DNA of 7,660 nucleotides from Planctomycetaceae bacterium (GTDB lineage Bacteria > Planctomycetota > Planctomycetia > Pirellulales > UBA1268): positions 1 to 7,660 of the forward strand of contig CANGGC010000093.1 in the NCBI GenBank assembly GCA_947453125.1. The letters are read 5' to 3'. Shown one piece after another: positions 5,703-7,660 of the stretch. The notes under the pieces were generated by a model. It saw only the letters and a list, made by a program, of their open reading frames with translations. It was not told the DNA's origin and ran no database searches. Made by a program: the position numbers and the translations under genes. Numbering within the stretch: position 1 is the first letter of the stretch; each line of letters begins with the position of its first letter.

Positions 5703-7361
5703 TCACGGGGCGTCGGTCACCGCCTCCTGACGGTAGATCGGGAGGAGGCGGTAGTAGACCTCGAGCGTGAGGACCGCCAGCGCCGTGTGGGCCAGACGCC
5801 CGCCGGGGGCCGTCTCCCGATCGGCGAAGAACCAGCTCCCTGCCTCGTGCCCGACGCGGGACTGGAGGGCCACGATCTGGTCGCGGTTGCGGCTGTTCCA
5901 GCGTGGCCAGACCGGATGATCGGTCTGGATGAGGGCCTGAGCGAGGTAGAAGTTTTGGTAGATCGCGTGGGGCTTCGGCCCCGGACGGGCGAGGGTCGTG
6001 ATGCCACGCTGGAGCGGTTCCTCGTCGACGCCCCACCCGGTGTACAGGCGGCAAAGGAGCCCGATCGCCGAGGTGCATGGGGCGGCGGCCGGGGTCCGGT
6101 AGCCGTAGGCCGCCCCCTTCTGGGTGGCCACCGAGTCGAGGAACCTGCGTGCCCCTTCGAACGTCGGCGAGGAGGTCTCCACACCGGCCAGCCCAGCGCT
6201 CCGCAGGGCCGCGACCTGCCAGGTCGTCACCGTGATGTCGCCAGCCTGTCCGGGAAGGTAGCGCCAGCCACCGCCGTGGAGATCTTGGGAAGTCTCGATG
6301 AAGCGGACGGCGTCGCGGCAGGGTTTGCGGAGGAGGTCGTCGCCGGTCATCCCCAGAGCCTCGGCGAGGACGAGGGTGGCGATTCCATGCCCGTACATCG
6401 TCCCTTCGCAGAGGTCGCCGCCGCGGGGCGTCGACTGCATCCGGCTGAGGAGGTAATAGAGGCCACGGGAAACGGTTTCCTGGTAGCGCCCCTCGAGGTG
6501 GGTGCTGCCTGCCCCGAGGAACGGCAACAGCGCGATCGCCGTGCTCGCCGTCGTGCTCGAGAGCGTGCCGGGATCGCGGCAGGCGCCCTCGCAGCGGCAT
6601 CCATCGAGGTCGAATCGCCACGATCCGTCGTTGGCCTGATGGAGCGCCAGCCACGCCAGGCCCCGTTCGACGGCGGCTTCGCTCGCAGGGCTCCCTCCTT
6701 TGCCCCGCGCGGCCAGGCCCCGCTCCTCGCCGCGCCGCGAGGCGTAGGGCACGCCGCTCACTCCCCCCATCGTCGCCCGGTCGGCCGGGAGCGCCGCGCC
6801 GCCGCGGGGTTTGGTGTCCGACGGCAGACGGACCGCTACGGCCGTAGCCCGCGGGCCGTCGGCGGCTGCCAGGCTGGCGTCTACCGGGGGGATGTCGAAG
6901 GCCTCCTCGGGAAGGGGCGAGGCGTCGTCGATCGCCTCCAGGGCCGGGATGTCTGCGGGGGTGCCGGCGCTTGCGACCTCGTCCGGCGCGATCTCCGCTT
7001 CGCCGCCGGCGGTGGCTCGGTCGTCTGCGGGGCCGATCTCGACGGTGTCGGTGGCGTCCGGACCCTCGGCCTCCGCCTCTCCGTCATCGAGGGCGAGGAC
7101 GAGGGGCCGGGACGGAGACTCCCGGTGGGACGTCACGGTCGCCAGGGCCAGGAGGATGCCGAGGAGGACATGGGCCACGACGCTTGCATAGGCCGACCGC
7201 GACACCGGGCTTGCGACCACGCGCTCGATCCAAGTCGACGCCGGCGCTCCATCGCCGCCGGCGTCGGGCGGCGTGGGGGGCTCGGGATTGAGCGACGACT
7301 CGGGCGACACGTTCGGGCCCTGCTGGTGTGGGCGAATGGTCCGCAGCAGAGGCCACGGCAT
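5703..7361 (-). CDS. Membrane-anchored terpenoid-cyclase / prenyltransferase-like alpha-alpha toroid protein
   Basis: The 552-residue protein has a short N-terminal region, one hydrophobic helix (about 58-78) and an acidic, Ala/Pro-rich linker (about 90-200). From about 225 to 545 it has a domain of repeated helix pairs with QANDGSWRF (242-250), LHGGGWRYLP (361-370), TTWQVAALRSAGL (379-391) and YGYRTP (419-424), as in prenyltransferase/squalene-oxidase repeats. The DxDD acid motif of squalene-hopene cyclase is absent, so cyclase activity is not supported; a binding or structural role outside the membrane is possible. Three cysteines (C255, C257, C261) in GCRCEGACRDPG may bind metal or form disulfides. 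Its C-terminus resembles that of the gene upstream, which suggests tandem duplication. The start is uncertain: ATG 7361 has a poor ribosome site, and GTG 7310 is an alternative. Function unknown. Confidence 0.88.
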   Translation of the reverse strand: MPWPLLRTIRPHQQGPNVSPESSLNPEPPTPPDAGGDGAPASTWIERVVASPVSRSAYASVVAHVLLGILLALATVTSHRESPSRPLVLALDDGEAEAEGPDATDTVEIGPADDRATAGGEAEIAPDEVASAGTPADIPALEAIDDASPLPEEAFDIPPVDASLAAADGPRATAVAVRLPSDTKPRGGAALPADRATMGGVSGVPYASRRGEERGLAARGKGGSPASEAAVERGLAWLALHQANDGSWRFDLDGCRCEGACRDPGTLSSTTASTAIALLPFLGAGSTHLEGRYQETVSRGLYYLLSRMQSTPRGGDLCEGTMYGHGIATLVLAEALGMTGDDLLRKPCRDAVRFIETSQDLHGGGWRYLPGQAGDITVTTWQVAALRSAGLAGVETSSPTFEGARRFLDSVATQKGAAYGYRTPAAAPCTSAIGLLCRLYTGWGVDEEPLQRGITTLARPGPKPHAIYQNFYLAQALIQTDHPVWPRWNSRNRDQIVALQSRVGHEAGSWFFADRETAPGGRLAHTALAVLTLEVYYRLLPIYRQEAVTDAP

Positions 7362-7512
7362 CCCCGGAGAGAGTATCGACCGCCGGAGGGAACGGGCTCG
7401 ATCCTGCCAAACGGGCCCGAGCTGATTGGGGGAGTTGGGGAAAGCCGGGGGACGGGCGGGGGCTGTGTGGGCCCGGTTCTGCCGGCCCGACGGGCCGACA
7501 ACGCGTTCCGGG
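7362..7512. other. Intergenic gap between the two toroid-family genes
   Basis: These 151 bases separate the stop of the partial gene from the start of the complete one. A dyad CGGCCCG-A-CGGGCCG (7483-7497) lies just after the upstream stop but has no T-run after it on the - strand, so it is at best a weak terminator. No convincing -35/-10 pair was found, and the two genes may share a transcript. Confidence 0.4.
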
Positions 7513-7660
7513 CTACTCCTTGAACTCTTCTTCGACGCTCTGCTGGCCGTAGATCGGCAGGTGGCGGTAGTAGACCTCGAGGATCATCGTCGAGAGCGAC
7601 GTGCAATAGAGCCGACCGGCCGCGTCAGCGCCGTGGCCGCCGTTGACCCCTTCGAACCAA
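7513..7660 (-). CDS. C-terminal end of a second toroid (prenyltransferase-like) family protein, partial
   Basis: The last 48 codons and TAG stop of a gene that begins beyond the right edge. The visible tail starts WFEGVNGGHG, continues GRLYCTSLSTMILEVYYR and ends SVEEEFKE. It aligns with the end of the neighbouring toroid protein: WF, then GRL, then LEVYYRxLPIY and a Gln-x-x-Val. A tail of the form LYCTSxxTMILEVYYRHxPxY is, from memory, the usual ending of this planctomycete family, so this copy looks more typical than its neighbour. The extent of the gene and its domain order cannot be seen. The 151-base gap and shared strand fit tandem duplication. Confidence 0.8.
   Translation of the reverse strand, partial: WFEGVNGGHGADAAGRLYCTSLSTMILEVYYRHLPIYGQQSVEEEFKE

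Noticed and set aside
4891..6654. A 587-codon open frame on the - strand across three loci
   Set aside because: It is out of frame with the toroid and four-helix genes it overlaps, is Arg/Pro-rich, and has no recognisable domain.
7483..7497. GC-rich dyad as an intrinsic terminator after the partial toroid gene
   Set aside because: The central spacer is one base and no T-run follows on the - strand. Such dyads are common by chance at this GC content.
5361..7523. A 720-codon open frame on the + strand, antisense to the toroid gene
   Set aside because: Its translation is Arg/Gly/Ala-rich low complexity with no motif, while the opposite strand encodes a recognisable toroid protein.

Overview
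The window is GC-rich and compact, with one gene on the + strand and the rest on the - strand. It most likely comes from a planctomycete, probably of the Pirellulales type. Three things point there: a membrane-anchored terpenoid-cyclase-like toroid protein next to the tail of a second copy, a B. subtilis-type PurF with an N-terminal propeptide, and a tiny all-basic protein encoded just before a FabZ-like dehydratase. The lineage is inferred from recalled family resemblance and was not tested by a search.

Layout from left to right. Positions 1-410 (-) hold the start of a DUF21 (HlyC/CorC-type) membrane protein, cut by the window edge. It overlaps by 4 bases the end of proB (407-1600, -), glutamate 5-kinase with a PUA domain. 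A 252-base divergent spacer (1601-1852) separates proB from purF (1853-3427, +), amidophosphoribosyltransferase. purF converges on a - strand cluster, with a short hairpin-containing gap at 3428-3488. In transcription order that cluster is a 173-residue four-helix membrane protein (5588-5067), a 32-residue basic protein (4915-4817), a FabZ-like dehydratase (4772-4233) and trmB (4229-3489), the tRNA m7G46 methyltransferase. At the right are a 552-residue membrane-anchored toroid protein (7361-5703) and the last 48 codons of a second protein of the same family (7660-7513).

Most genes are housekeeping: proline synthesis, purine synthesis, fatty-acid or lipid dehydration, and tRNA modification. 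FabZ-like and trmB are 3 bases apart and are probably co-transcribed with the small basic gene. The toroid pair looks like a local tandem duplication whose copies have diverged. No rRNA, tRNA, CRISPR array, insertion sequence or phage gene is visible, and no stretch above 300 bases lacks a gene. The parts most worth a second look are the 32-residue gene, the toroid pair with its cysteine cluster, the altered PRPP loop of PurF, and a perfect 14-bp palindrome just before the purF start codon.
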